Positions 20,753 to 30,054 of a DNA stretch of 64,000 bases are shown in pieces; positions within the stretch are counted from its first letter, which is position 1; the number at the start of each line of letters is the position of its first letter. The notes below the pieces were generated by a model. The model was not told the origin of the DNA. It ran no database searches and saw only the letters and a program-made list of their open reading frames with translations. The stretch comes from Pelomonas sp. Root1237 (GTDB lineage: Bacteria > Pseudomonadota > Gammaproteobacteria > Burkholderiales > Burkholderiaceae_C): positions 186,001 through 250,000 of the forward strand of contig NZ_LMDK01000012.1 of assembly GCF_001425055.1 (NCBI RefSeq), read 5' to 3'. The position numbers and the translations under genes are program-made.

Positions 20753-21736
20753 ATGTTGGAGCGCAGTGATGTGAGCGCCGAAGCGATCCCGGCAGACGTG
20801 CTCCAGTCCACCCAGCCCGTGCTGATGCGCGGCTTGGTCGGGCGCTGGCCGCTGGTGCAGGCCGCGCAGCGGTCCGACGCCGATTTTTGCGACTACCTGC
20901 GCGGCTTCGGCGCCGACACGCGCCTGGCCCTCTGGCGCGGCGCACCGGAGATCGGCGGGCGCTTCTTCTACAACGCCGACTTCACCGGCTTCAACTTCCG
21001 GCACGAGACCCACACCTTCGGCGCGCTGCTGGACGAGCTGCTGGCCGGCACGCCGGACGCCCTCTACCTCGGCTCCACCGGCATCGACCACTGCTTTCCC
21101 GGCCTGCGCCCGCCCAACGACCTGCCTGCGCTGGCGCCCTTCAACCCGCATGCGAGCATCTGGCTGGGCAACCGCATGCAGGTGGCCGCGCATTTCGACC
21201 TGCCCGACAACATCGCCTGCGTCGTCGCGGGCCGGCGCCGCTTCACGCTGTTCCCGCCCGATCAGGTCGCCAACATCTACATCGGCCCGCTGGACCTGAC
21301 CCCCGCCGGCCAGCCGATCAGCCTCGTCGACCACGCGCGGCCCGACCTCGTGCGTTTCCCGCGATACGCGCAGGCGCTGGAGCATGCGCAAACCTTCGAG
21401 TTGCTGCCAGGCGATGCGCTCTTCATCCCCAGCCAGTGGTGGCATGGCGTGGAGTCGCTGGAGCCCATCAGTGCGCTCGTCAACTTCTGGTGGCGGCAGT
21501 CCCCGGCCTTCATGGACGAGCCGATCAACACGCTGTTGATGGCCCTGCTATCACTGCGCGACCTGCCACCGGCCCAGCGCGATACCTGGCGCGCGCTGTT
21601 CAACCACTACGTCTTCGACGCCGATGAACAGACGGCGGCCCACATCCCGCCCGCCGCGCGCGGCATCCTCGCGCCGATGACCGACAACAGCGCCCGCCAG
21701 CTGCGCTCGATGCTGCAGAACCGACTCAAACGATGA
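20753..21736 (+). CDS. Cupin-like / JmjC-type Fe(II) oxygenase domain protein
   Basis: A 327-residue protein starting five bases after sapC. It has the Cupin_8 (PF13621) pattern: YLGSTGI, then SIWLGNRMQVAAHFDLPDN with His147 and Asp149, VAGRRRFTLFPPD, and LPGDALFIPSQWWHGVES with His231. The His-x-Asp...His set is the iron triad of 2-oxoglutarate-dependent dioxygenases; family members hydroxylate proteins or small molecules. The stop overlaps the start of the second halogenase by 4 bases. A protein or peptide substrate is the likeliest choice from family knowledge, but nothing here fixes it. Confidence 0.9.
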   Translation: MLERSDVSAEAIPADVLQSTQPVLMRGLVGRWPLVQAAQRSDADFCDYLRGFGADTRLALWRGAPEIGGRFFYNADFTGFNFRHETHTFGALLDELLAGTPDALYLGSTGIDHCFPGLRPPNDLPALAPFNPHASIWLGNRMQVAAHFDLPDNIACVVAGRRRFTLFPPDQVANIYIGPLDLTPAGQPISLVDHARPDLVRFPRYAQALEHAQTFELLPGDALFIPSQWWHGVESLEPISALVNFWWRQSPAFMDEPINTLLMALLSLRDLPPAQRDTWRALFNHYVFDADEQTAAHIPPAARGILAPMTDNSARQLRSMLQNRLKR

Positions 21737-23991
21737 GCTCATCCACGACCATGACCACCGCTCCCAAACCCATCCGTCGCGTCGTCATCGCCGGTGGCGG
21801 CACCGCCGGCTGGATGGTGGCCGCGGGCCTGTCGAAGTGCCTGGGCAAGCACTACGACATCCGCCTCGTCGAGTCCGAGGAGATCGGCACCGTTGGCGTT
21901 GGCGAGGCGACGATCCCGACGCTGCACATCCTGCACGAGATCCTGGACCTGGACGAGCGCGAGTTCATCCAGGCCACGCAGGCCACGTTCAAACTCGGCA
22001 TCAGCTTCGAGAACTGGCGCAACGTCGGCGAGAACTACTTCCACTCCTTCGGCAAGACCGGCAAGGGTCACTGGACGGCCGGCTTCCACCATTTCTGGCT
22101 GGAAGGCCGCAAGCGCGGTCTGGCGAGCGACTATGGCGACTACTGCCTGGAGCTGCGCGCCGGGCTGGACAACCGCTTCGCGACGCTGCCCGACAACGGC
22201 ATCAACTACGCCTATCACTTCGATGCGACGCTCTACGGCCAGTACCTGCGCCGCTTCTCCGAAGCGCTGGGCGTGCAGCGCATCGAAGGCAAGATCGCCA
22301 AGGTCCACACCGATGCCGCCAGCGGCGACATCACCGGCCTGCAACTCGATGGCGGCGCGCTGGTCGAAGGCGACTTCTTCATCGACTGCACCGGCATGCG
22401 CGCATTGCTCATCGGCGAGACGCTGGGCGTGCCCTACGAGAGCTGGTCGCACTGGCTGCCCTGCGATAGCGCCCTGGCCGTGCAGACCACGCTGGTCGGC
22501 GAGCCCGTGCCCTACACCCGCGCCATCGCCCACCCCTGGGGCTGGCAGTGGCGCATCCCGCTGCAGCACCGGGTCGGCAACGGCGTCGTGTTCAGCAGCA
22601 AGCACATCAGCGACGACGACGCGAAAGCGGCGCTGCTCGCCAACATCGAGGGCGAGGTGCTGCGCCAGCCGCGTGTCATCAAGTTCACGCCCGGCCAGCG
22701 CGAGCAGGTCTGGAAGAAGAACTGCGTCGCCATCGGCCTGGCCAGCGGCTTCCTGGAGCCGATTGAATCCACCAGCATCCACCTGATCCAGAAGGGCCTG
22801 ACCCGGCTGATCGAGCTGTTCCCGACCGACGGCGTGCGCCAGAGCGACATCGACGAGTACAACCGGCAGACGCAGGAGGCGATCGAGGTCGTGCGCGACT
22901 TCATCATCCTGCACTACCACGTCAACAACCGCACGGACTCGGCCTTCTGGCGTGACTGCTGCGAGATGGATGTGCCGCCGCTGCTCAAGCACCGCATCCA
23001 GCATTTCCGCGACACCGCCCGCATCATGCTGAACCAGGGCGAGCTGTTCGCCGAGAACTCCTGGGTGCAGGTCATGATGGGGCAGGGCATCACGCCTGCC
23101 AGCCACCACCCCATCACGCGCAACATGGACAACCGCAACCTCGCGGAGTTCCTCGGCGACATCCGCAAGGACGTGGCGCGCACGCTGATGAAGCTGCCAA
23201 AGCACCAGCAGTTCATCGACGGCTTCTGCCCCGCACCCAAGCTCGACCTGGTCACGAACAAGCCTGTCGTCGGCCCCGAGCTGCGCATCAACCCCAACGC
23301 TCGTCTGGAGACGGTGCAGCTGTCCAACGGCGCGACGGTCTACGTGGTCGACGACTTCGCGCAAGACCCCGAGGCCCTCCTGGCGCTCGCCCAGGCCCAG
23401 GCCGGCCAGTTCGAGGCGCCCGCGGGCCATCCCTATCCCGGCCCGCAGCTGGCACTGCCGGACGGCATCGCCGGCGCACTGGGGGGCTATTTCGAACAGC
23501 ACCTGCGCCCCCGGCTGGGTGCCGGCCCGGGGCTGGGCATGTTCGGCCGCTTCTCGCGTGTCACCCAGGACGCCACGACGCTGGACCCGCGCCAGCGTAT
23601 CTGCCACCGCGACGACTCCGCCATCGGGCCGGGCGAGGTGATCTCGGCATCCGTGCACTACCTGTTCAAGGACGAGCAACTGGGGGGCACCGTGTTCTTC
23701 CGTTCGCTGATGTCCGACGCCGAGACGCGCCAGTTCATGCGCGACTCCAACACGCTGAACGGCAGCGCCTTCAGCGACAAGTACGGCATCGCGCCTGGCT
23801 ACATGACCGAGAGCAACCGTTACTTCGAGGTCATCGGCCGGGTGCCGGCCAAGTGGAACCGTGCCATCTTCTACAGCGGCAGCATCTTCCATACCGGCGA
23901 CATCAACTGGCCCGCTGCCAAGGCCGGCTACCAGACCGGCATGGGCCGCCTCACCATCAACGCCTTCTTCAAGAGCCGCCGGCCTGCCTAG
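21733..23991 (+). CDS. Tryptophan-halogenase-family flavoprotein fused to a DUF6445-like putative Fe(II) oxygenase domain
   Basis: A 752-residue protein, about 240 residues longer than a normal halogenase. Residues 1-500: FAD motif GGGTAGW (21-27), GVGEATIPTL (55-64), Lys87 in FKLGISF equivalent to PrnA K79, WQWRIP at 272-277, and EPIES at 342-346, all canonical. From about residue 515 a second domain begins (LSNGATVYVVDDFAQDPEALLALA), with His625-x-Asp627 in CHRDDS, His720 in FHTGDI and a conserved Arg739. This set fits a 2-oxoglutarate/Fe(II) dioxygenase fold and resembles the stand-alone DUF6445 proteins that neighbour halogenases elsewhere. The frame is unbroken, so the fusion is real in this sequence. 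It overlaps the preceding gene by ATGA and ends the operon. Confidence 0.88.
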   Translation: MSSSTTMTTAPKPIRRVVIAGGGTAGWMVAAGLSKCLGKHYDIRLVESEEIGTVGVGEATIPTLHILHEILDLDEREFIQATQATFKLGISFENWRNVGENYFHSFGKTGKGHWTAGFHHFWLEGRKRGLASDYGDYCLELRAGLDNRFATLPDNGINYAYHFDATLYGQYLRRFSEALGVQRIEGKIAKVHTDAASGDITGLQLDGGALVEGDFFIDCTGMRALLIGETLGVPYESWSHWLPCDSALAVQTTLVGEPVPYTRAIAHPWGWQWRIPLQHRVGNGVVFSSKHISDDDAKAALLANIEGEVLRQPRVIKFTPGQREQVWKKNCVAIGLASGFLEPIESTSIHLIQKGLTRLIELFPTDGVRQSDIDEYNRQTQEAIEVVRDFIILHYHVNNRTDSAFWRDCCEMDVPPLLKHRIQHFRDTARIMLNQGELFAENSWVQVMMGQGITPASHHPITRNMDNRNLAEFLGDIRKDVARTLMKLPKHQQFIDGFCPAPKLDLVTNKPVVGPELRINPNARLETVQLSNGATVYVVDDFAQDPEALLALAQAQAGQFEAPAGHPYPGPQLALPDGIAGALGGYFEQHLRPRLGAGPGLGMFGRFSRVTQDATTLDPRQRICHRDDSAIGPGEVISASVHYLFKDEQLGGTVFFRSLMSDAETRQFMRDSNTLNGSAFSDKYGIAPGYMTESNRYFEVIGRVPAKWNRAIFYSGSIFHTGDINWPAAKAGYQTGMGRLTINAFFKSRRPA

Positions 23992-24123
23992 CCGCCAGCT
24001 CGGCATCCAGCGCCAGAGCGCGCTGCGCGGCAGGGTACAGAACACAGCCGCGCTGCCGAGGCTCCCACTGCCGTCTAGGCAAGCCGCCCCAGGCCTACCG
24101 CAGCCCGCCTCGATAATCAGCGG

Positions 24124-25050
24124 ATGACCACTTCCATCACCATCGCCACGCGCGAAAGCCGCTTGGCGCTGTGGCAGGCCGAGCATGTGCAGGCCCGCCT
24201 CGCCGAGGAACTCGGCATTACCGCGACGCTGCTGGGCATGACGACGCGCGGCGACCAGATCCTGGACCGCACGCTGTCCAAGATCGGCGGCAAGGGCCTG
24301 TTCGTGAAGGAGCTGGAGACGGCGCTGGCCGAAGGCCGCGCCCAGCTCGCCGTGCATTCGCTGAAGGATGTGCCGATGGAGCTGCCCGAGGGCTTCGTTC
24401 TTGCGGCCGTGCTGGAGCGCGAAGACCCGCGCGATGCTTTCGTTTCCAACGACTACGCCTCGCTGGCCGAACTGCCCGAGGGCGCGGTGGTGGGCAGCTC
24501 CAGCCTGCGCCGCGTGACCCAGCTGCTCAGCCTGCGGCCCGACCTGCGCGTCGAGCCGCTGCGTGGCAATCTCGACACGCGGCTGCGCAAGCTCGACGAG
24601 GGTGGCTATCACGCCATCGTGCTGGCGGCGGCCGGCCTCAAGCGCCTGGGGCTCGCCAACCGCATACGTGCCCTGTTTGATATCGGCCAGATGCTGCCGT
24701 GCGCGGGGCAGGGCGCCCTGGGCCTGGAGATCCGCGCCGATGACGGTGCCTTGGCCGAAGCCCTGGCCAAACTCATCCATCAGCCGACGCTGTTGGCCTG
24801 CGAGGCCGAGCGCGCCGTGTCGCGTGCGCTCGGCGGCAGCTGCAGCCTGCCGCTGGCGGCCCACGCCCGCTGGCAGGGCGCGACGCTGTGCCTGGACGCC
24901 GCCCTGGGCCATGCCGAGGCCCACACCTCGCCGCTGCTGCGTACCAGCGTCACGGGTAACGTGGTGGCGACCGATGCGGCCCGGGCCCTGGGCCAGCAGG
25001 CCGCTGCGCGCCTGCGCGAACTGGGCGCCGGCTGCTACCTGCCTGGATGA
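24124..25050 (+). CDS. hemC: Hydroxymethylbilane synthase (porphobilinogen deaminase)
   Basis: A 308-residue enzyme that joins four porphobilinogen units into hydroxymethylbilane in haem synthesis. The N-terminal [16 protein letters not shown], the central [13 protein letters not shown] and [14 protein letters not shown] substrate-binding Arg blocks, and [12 protein letters not shown] with the Cys that carries the dipyrromethane cofactor are all intact. A 132-base gap separates it from the halogenase operon, so it should have its own promoter. Its stop overlaps the start of hemD (ATGA). Confidence 0.97.
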   Translation: MTTSITIATRESRLALWQAEHVQARLAEELGITATLLGMTTRGDQILDRTLSKIGGKGLFVKELETALAEGRAQLAVHSLKDVPMELPEGFVLAAVLEREDPRDAFVSNDYASLAELPEGAVVGSSSLRRVTQLLSLRPDLRVEPLRGNLDTRLRKLDEGGYHAIVLAAAGLKRLGLANRIRALFDIGQMLPCAGQGALGLEIRADDGALAEALAKLIHQPTLLACEAERAVSRALGGSCSLPLAAHARWQGATLCLDAALGHAEAHTSPLLRTSVTGNVVATDAARALGQQAAARLRELGAGCYLPG

Positions 25051-25787
25051 CGACCCTCATCGTCACGCGCCCACGGCCGCAGTGCGCGGCCTGGCTGGCG
25101 CGCCTGGCCGAACTCGGCGTCGAGGCGGTGGCGCTGCCCCTCATCGAGATCCTGCCGGCCCGCGATCCGGCAGCGGTTGTCGCGGCCTGGGCCAGCCTGC
25201 CCGATATGGACCTGGCCGTCTTCGTCAGTCCCAATGCCGTCGAGCAGTTCTTCCGCCACGCCGACCGCCCGTGGCCAGCCCACACGCTGGCCGCCTGCGT
25301 CGGGCCGGGCAGCGCCCAGGCGTTGATCGAACGCGGCGTGCCCGCGGGCCAGATCGTCCAGCCCGCAGCGGACTCAGCCAGCCTGGACTCAGAACACCTC
25401 TGGCAACAACTGTCACCCCGTCGTGCCTGGGCCGGCGCCCGGGTGCTGCTGCTGCGCGGCGATGGCGGACGCGAATGGCTGGCCGAGCAACTGACGGCCG
25501 CTGGCGCGCGCGTTGAAACCGTGACGACCTATCACCGTGCCGGCCCCCGCTTCGAAATGGCCGAGCAGGCATTGCTGGACGCCATTCGCGCAGAGCCCAC
25601 AGCCTTTGTATGGCTGTTCAGCAGTGCCGAGGCCGTCGGCCACCTGCAAGGCATGGACATGAACCAGCAGCGCGCCATCGCCACCCATGCCCGCATTGCC
25701 GAAGCTGCCCGGGCGGCCGGCTTCGATCCTGTGGTTTTGGCGCGACCGGCCCCTGAAGCGGTGACTCAGGCCCTGAAAGGCCTCTGA
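25047..25787 (+). CDS. hemD: Uroporphyrinogen-III synthase
   Basis: A 246-residue protein that closes hydroxymethylbilane into uroporphyrinogen III. The family is weakly conserved; visible marks are [14 protein letters not shown] at the N-terminus, the [14 protein letters not shown] block, [13 protein letters not shown] in the middle, and the final segment [10 protein letters not shown]. Position directly after hemC with a 4-base overlap and before hemX makes the call firm. Confidence 0.93.
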   Translation: MTTLIVTRPRPQCAAWLARLAELGVEAVALPLIEILPARDPAAVVAAWASLPDMDLAVFVSPNAVEQFFRHADRPWPAHTLAACVGPGSAQALIERGVPAGQIVQPAADSASLDSEHLWQQLSPRRAWAGARVLLLRGDGGREWLAEQLTAAGARVETVTTYHRAGPRFEMAEQALLDAIRAEPTAFVWLFSSAEAVGHLQGMDMNQQRAIATHARIAEAARAAGFDPVVLARPAPEAVTQALKGL

Positions 25788-25803
25788 CAGAATCCATCGC
25801 ACT

Positions 25804-26949
25804 GTGAGTGAGCCTGCGCTGAATCCCCCTGCTGTCGCCGCGGCCGAGCCCGCCGCGCCGCCACCGTCCCCTTTCGCCCCCGCGCTGCCGGTCTGGCTGC
25901 CCTGGCTGCTGGCCCTGCTGGGCGCCGCCGTGCTGCTTTGCGTCGTGCTGGCCTGGCAGAGCCTGTCGCGCCAGCAGTCTCTGGAGCAGGAGCTGGTGCG
26001 CCGCCAGGAGGCCAGCCAGGCGCAGGCCACCGAGGCGCGGCTGGCTGCCAAGCAATCCGCTGAGCTGGTGCGCGACACGGCCGCCAAGGTCTCGCTGCTG
26101 GACGCCCGTCTGGCCGAGGTCGCCCTGCAGCGCGGCCAGTTGGAGGAGCTGATCCAGTCCATGTCCCGTTCGCGGGACGAGAACGTCGTCGGCGACATCG
26201 AGGCTGCCATCCGCGTGGCCCTTCAGCAGACGCAAATCACCGGCAGCGCCGAACCCCTGGTGGCCACGCTCAAGCAGGCCGACGAGCGCCTGCTGCGCTA
26301 CAAGCAACCGCGCATGGAAGGCATACGCCGCGCCGTCGCGCGCGACCTGGACCGCGTCAAGGCGGTTGCCGTCGTCGACGTGTCCACGCTGACCATCAAG
26401 CTCGACGAAGTCGTGCGCATGGCCGACGAACTGCCGCTGGTCTCGGGCAACGAGGCCGCGCCCAAGCAGCGCGACGAGCGCAACGGCGATGCCGCCAAGG
26501 AGCGCGAGCGTGCACTGAAGCTGCAACGCGAGCAGGCCGCCGCAGCGGCGGACGGCAAGGTCTCGTTGTGGTGGTGGCAGGCCACGCAGCAACTCTCCAG
26601 CTGGACCGGTGTGGTCTGGGGCGAAGCCCGCACGCTGCTGCGCGTGACCCGCATCGACCATCCCGAGGCGGCACTGGTCTCGCCCGATCAGAGCTTTTTC
26701 CTGCGCGAGAACCTGAAGCTGCGCCTGCTGAACGCCCGCCTGGCGCTGCTGAGCCGCCAGTTCGACACCGCTCAGTCCGACCTTCGTGACAGCCAGGAAA
26801 TGCTGAACCGCTACTTCGACACCCGTTCGCGCAAGGTGGCCAGCGTGGCCGAGCTGCTGCGCCAGGTGTCAGGCCAGGCGCGCCAGGTCAGCGTGCCGCG
26901 GCCGGATGACACGCTGGCTGCGCTGACCGCCGCCGCGGCCGGTCGATGA
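25804..26949 (+). CDS. hemX: HemX-family membrane protein
   Basis: A 381-residue protein with GTG start at 25804, 16 bases after hemD. An Ala/Pro-rich cytoplasmic tail is followed by one membrane helix (about residues 28-52), a long Gln/Glu/Ala-rich coiled coil (55-110), and a helical periplasmic domain. This is the PF04375 HemX layout. It has often been labelled uroporphyrinogen-III methyltransferase, but it lacks that enzyme's SAM-binding motifs; its role in haem synthesis is likely structural or regulatory. Confidence 0.9.
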   Translation: MSEPALNPPAVAAAEPAAPPPSPFAPALPVWLPWLLALLGAAVLLCVVLAWQSLSRQQSLEQELVRRQEASQAQATEARLAAKQSAELVRDTAAKVSLLDARLAEVALQRGQLEELIQSMSRSRDENVVGDIEAAIRVALQQTQITGSAEPLVATLKQADERLLRYKQPRMEGIRRAVARDLDRVKAVAVVDVSTLTIKLDEVVRMADELPLVSGNEAAPKQRDERNGDAAKERERALKLQREQAAAAADGKVSLWWWQATQQLSSWTGVVWGEARTLLRVTRIDHPEAALVSPDQSFFLRENLKLRLLNARLALLSRQFDTAQSDLRDSQEMLNRYFDTRSRKVASVAELLRQVSGQARQVSVPRPDDTLAALTAAAAGR

Positions 26950-26962
26950 AAGGACGCTGATC

Positions 26963-28210
26963 ATGCGTCTCGTCATCTGGCTGGTCCTGCTCTTCGTCGT
27001 CGCCGTCGTCGCGGCACTGACCCTGGGCAGCAACGACGGTCTTGCCAGCTTCTACTGGGCCGGTTGGCGGGTCGACATCTCGCTCAATCTCTTCCTGCTG
27101 CTGCTGGTCGCCAGCTGCTTCGCCCTCGTCACGGCCATCCAGGCCATCGAGGCGCTGACGACCCTGCCCAAGCGCGCCCGCGAGTGGCGGCTGGCGCAGC
27201 GTGAACGCAGTGCCCAGCTCGCCCTGCGCGAGGCTCTGGTCGAGCTCTTCGGCGCCCGCTTCAGCCGCGCCCAGAAAGCGGCGCAGAAGGCCCTCAACAT
27301 CCAGTCCGCCACGCCCGAACTGGCGGCCGACCAGTCCTTCATGGCCCTGGCCCACTTGCTCGCCGCGGCCAGTGCCCACCGCTTGCAGGACCGCCGCCAC
27401 CGTGACGAACAGCTCGCGCGCGCCCTCGATCTGGCGCATCGCACCAGTGGCGCACGCGCGCAGGAAGACGGCGCTCGGCTGCTCGCCGCCGAATGGGCGC
27501 TGGACGACCGCGACGCCACGCGCGCACTGAGCGTGCTCGGCGAACTGGCCCCCGGTGTCGCGCGCCGCACCCAGGCCCTGCGCCTGCGGCTGCAGGCGTC
27601 GCGCCTGGCTCGCCAGCCGCTGGATGCGCTGCGCACCGCGCGCCTGCTCGCCAAGCATCAGGCCTTCTCCAAGGTGGCGGCCCAGGGACTGTTGCGGTCG
27701 CTGGCCTTCGAAGCGCTGGACGGCGCGCGTGATGTCGACCAGCTGCGCTCGATCTGGCAACAGCTCGATCCAGCCGATCGCCGTGATCCCCTCGTCGCCG
27801 CGCGTGCCGCGCAATGTGCCGGCCAACTCGGTGCGCCGGACGACGGTCGCGGCTGGCTGCGGCCATTCTTCGATGATCTGGCCGAATTGCAGTCTGACGA
27901 CCGTGCGGCGCTTGCCAATGCGCTCGTGCCGGTGCTGGCTGGCTGCGGGCCTGACTGGCTGCAGCGCCTCGAGTCCGCGCAGTCGCGTTTCCCACGCGAG
28001 CGCGCTCTGGCCTATGCGCTGGGCCATGCTCTTGCGGAGCGCCAGCTCTGGGGCAAGGCGCGACTGATGCTTGAGACGGCAGCCGACGACGTGACGATGC
28101 CCGGCCCGGCCCGCCGTCGCAGCTGGCTGGCACTGGCGGCGCTGGCCGAGCAGGAAGGCGACGAAAGTCGCCGCGCGCGCTGCTTCGAGGCCGCCGCGCG
28201 CCTGCCTTGA
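26963..28210 (+). CDS. hemY: HemY-family TPR membrane protein
   Basis: A 415-residue protein, last gene of hemCDXY. Two N-terminal membrane helices (residues 2-24 and 40-62) flank the short motif ASFYWAGWRVDISLN, typical of proteobacterial HemY. The rest is an alpha-helical TPR-like domain. It is unrelated to the protoporphyrinogen oxidase also called HemY in Gram-positives. It is thought to help organise late haem-synthesis enzymes at the membrane. A promoter and tRNA-Arg follow directly. Confidence 0.93.
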   Translation: MRLVIWLVLLFVVAVVAALTLGSNDGLASFYWAGWRVDISLNLFLLLLVASCFALVTAIQAIEALTTLPKRAREWRLAQRERSAQLALREALVELFGARFSRAQKAAQKALNIQSATPELAADQSFMALAHLLAAASAHRLQDRRHRDEQLARALDLAHRTSGARAQEDGARLLAAEWALDDRDATRALSVLGELAPGVARRTQALRLRLQASRLARQPLDALRTARLLAKHQAFSKVAAQGLLRSLAFEALDGARDVDQLRSIWQQLDPADRRDPLVAARAAQCAGQLGAPDDGRGWLRPFFDDLAELQSDDRAALANALVPVLAGCGPDWLQRLESAQSRFPRERALAYALGHALAERQLWGKARLMLETAADDVTMPGPARRRSWLALAALAEQEGDESRRARCFEAAARLP

Positions 28211-28250
28211 TGGCGGCTGCCCCAACTATTTCTAAAAAAGCGCCAAAGTC

Positions 28251-28280
28251 TTGTCGGGCCCCTGAAAATCTGGCTATACT
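28251..28280 (+). promoter_or_regulatory. Sigma-70-type promoter of tRNA-Arg
   Basis: TTGTCG at 28251-28256 and TATACT at 28275-28280 are separated by 18 bases and lie 11 bases before the mature 5' end of the tRNA. Confidence 0.65.
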
Positions 28281-28291
28281 GTGAGGCTTCA

Positions 28292-28368
28292 GCGGCTGTA
28301 GCTCAGTTGGATAGAGTACTTGGCTACGAACCAAGGGGTCGTGGGTTCGAATCCTGCCAGCCGCACCA
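28292..28368 (+). tRNA. tRNA-Arg (anticodon ACG)
   Basis: A 77-base tRNA with encoded CCA. Acceptor arms GCGGCTG and CAGCCGC pair fully. The anticodon stem CTTGG/CCAAG encloses loop CTACGAA, giving anticodon ACG, whose first base is normally edited to inosine to read CGU, CGC and CGA. The T-arm contains GTTCGAATC. A promoter precedes it and a rho-independent terminator follows. Confidence 0.97.
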
Positions 28369-28386
28369 AAACAAGAAGAAATGGAA

Positions 28387-28424
28387 ACACCTCAGAGGTT
28401 CAAGCCTCTGGGGTGTTTTTCTTT
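28387..28424 (+). terminator. Rho-independent terminator of tRNA-Arg
   Basis: Arms ACACCTCAGAGG and CCTCTGGGGTGT (pairing with one mismatch) around a short loop, followed by TTTTTCTTT, 18 bases after the tRNA. It lies before the stop of the convergent CoA-transferase gene. Confidence 0.85.
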
Positions 28425-28435
28425 GTGGCGCCGAA

Positions 28436-29470
28436 TCAGCGGCTGCGCGAAAAGCGTGGTGCAGCGGCTGGTTGCCAATGGCCGCTCTCGGTCTGCGTGA
28501 AGCTGCCGCGCGCCAGGGCATGCGGATGCAGCGGCGCTTCGGCCAGGGTCAGCACCGGCGCGAAGCAGACGTTGCTGCCCTCCAACTGGGCAGACCATTC
28601 ATCACGCGTCTTCTCGCGCAGGCGCGAAGCCACGCGCTCGCGCAGCGCTGGCCACTGGCTGCGATCGTGTTGGGCGGCGGGATCGACGTCATCCAGCCCC
28701 AGGCGCTGCAGCAACTCGGCATAGAACTGCGGCTCCAGCGCGCCGATCGACACGAAGCTCCCGTCGGCGCATTCGAAGCAGTCGTAGAAGGGCGAGCTGT
28801 GCAGGAAGAAGTTCTGTTCGGGCTTGTCGCTCCAGCGGCCCGCGGCGCGCAGCGAATGCAGCAGGCTGGACAGCAGGCCCACGCCATCCACCATGGCCGC
28901 ATCCACCACTTGGCCCCGGCCGCTGCGCTGAGCCTCCCACAGCGCGGCCATCAAGCCGAAGGCCAGGAACATCGCGCCGCCGCCCATGTCGCCGATCAGT
29001 GTGGCCGGGATGCTCGGAGCGACGCCTGCACGCGTGGCCGCGGACAGTACGCCCGTCACCGCGACGTAGTTGATGTCATGGCCGGCGGCCTGGGCCAGCG
29101 GCCCTGTCTGGCCCCAGCCCGTGAGGCGGCCGTAGACGAGGCGCGGGTGGCTGGCCTGGAAGACCTCAGGCCCGAGGCCCAGGCGCTCCATGACGCCGGG
29201 ACGAAAGCCTTCGATCAGCGCATCCGCGCCCTCGACCAGCGCACGCGCCTCGGCCAGGCCGTCCGTCGTTTTCAAGTCCAGGCAGGTGCGTCGTTTGCCC
29301 CGATCCAGACCCGTGCCGGTATCCAGCACTCGGCCACCGGGGCGCTCGATGACCAGGACATCGGCGCCATGGTCGGCCAGCAGCATGCCGGCCAGCGGGC
29401 AGGGGCCGATGCCGGCCATTTCGACGACGGTGAGTCCGGTCAGCGGCCCGGCAGGCGAGGGGGTATGCAT
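28436..29470 (-). CDS. CaiB/BaiF-family protein, alpha-methylacyl-CoA racemase-like
   Basis: A 344-residue class III CoA-transferase-fold protein. The N-terminal GLTVVEMAGIGPCPLAGMLLADHGADV, RGKRRTCLDLK and GWGQTGPLAQAAGHDINYVAVTG blocks are those of the alpha-methylacyl-CoA racemase branch; the His of GHDINY and Asp of IGDMGGG match the racemase's acid/base residues. These enzymes invert the 2-methyl centre of branched acyl-CoAs. It is divergent from greB with only 14 bases between the starts, so promoters overlap coding sequence. Confidence 0.9.
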   Translation of the reverse strand: MHTPSPAGPLTGLTVVEMAGIGPCPLAGMLLADHGADVLVIERPGGRVLDTGTGLDRGKRRTCLDLKTTDGLAEARALVEGADALIEGFRPGVMERLGLGPEVFQASHPRLVYGRLTGWGQTGPLAQAAGHDINYVAVTGVLSAATRAGVAPSIPATLIGDMGGGAMFLAFGLMAALWEAQRSGRGQVVDAAMVDGVGLLSSLLHSLRAAGRWSDKPEQNFFLHSSPFYDCFECADGSFVSIGALEPQFYAELLQRLGLDDVDPAAQHDRSQWPALRERVASRLREKTRDEWSAQLEGSNVCFAPVLTLAEAPLHPHALARGSFTQTESGHWQPAAAPRFSRSR

Positions 29471-29484
29471 CGGACAATGTTGTC

Positions 29485-30054
29485 ATGAACAAGGCCTTCA
29501 CCAAGGAATCCGACACGGCCGACGATGACGATGGCGACGGCCCCTCGCTGCCGGCGCTCCCAGCTGGCACGCGCAACTATCTGACGCCGGCTGGCTATGC
29601 GCGGCTGCGTGCCGAGTTCATGGAGCTGCTGGACGTGGAGCGGCCGCGCGTCGTGGAGGTCGTGTCCTGGGCGGCAAAGAACGGCGACCGCTCGGAGAAC
29701 GGCGACTACCTCTATGGCAAGAAGCGGCTGCGCGAAATCGACCGCCGGCTGCGCTTCCTGACCAAGCGGCTGGACATCGCCGAGGTCGCCGACCCGAGCG
29801 TCCATTACGGCAGCGAACAGATCTTCTTCGGCGCGACGGTGACCTATGCCAACGCCAAGGGCGAGGAGAAGACGATCACGATCAAGGGCATCGACGAGTC
29901 CGACAGCCTGGCCGGCGAGGTCAGCTGGATCTCGCCCATCGCGCGCACGCTGCTGAAGGCACGCGTTGGCGACGAACTCAATCTCGTGACGCCGGTGGGC
30001 GTCGAGAAGATCGAGGTCGTCGAGGTCGTCTATCCGACGCCGGCAGGCGGCTGA
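29485..30054 (+). CDS. greB: Transcription elongation factor GreB
   Basis: A 189-residue GreA/GreB protein. GreB enters the RNA polymerase secondary channel and stimulates cleavage of backtracked RNA. The coiled-coil domain contains the acidic tip ENGDY (within KNGDRSENGDYLYGKKRL), and the C-terminal FKBP-like domain has GEVSWISPIARTLLKARVGD. The TPAGYARLRAEF start and KKRLREIDRRLRFL fit GreB over GreA. A short Asp-rich N-terminal extension (DDDDGDG) is present. Its stop abuts the stop of the convergent Sel1 gene. Confidence 0.95.
   Translation: MNKAFTKESDTADDDDGDGPSLPALPAGTRNYLTPAGYARLRAEFMELLDVERPRVVEVVSWAAKNGDRSENGDYLYGKKRLREIDRRLRFLTKRLDIAEVADPSVHYGSEQIFFGATVTYANAKGEEKTITIKGIDESDSLAGEVSWISPIARTLLKARVGDELNLVTPVGVEKIEVVEVVYPTPAGG

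Noticed and set aside
21739-24924. 1061-codon open frame on the minus strand, antisense to the second halogenase and hemC
   Set aside because: High-GC shadow frame; both genes on the plus strand have clear family motifs, while the antisense product is Arg/Gln/His-rich low-complexity sequence without domains.
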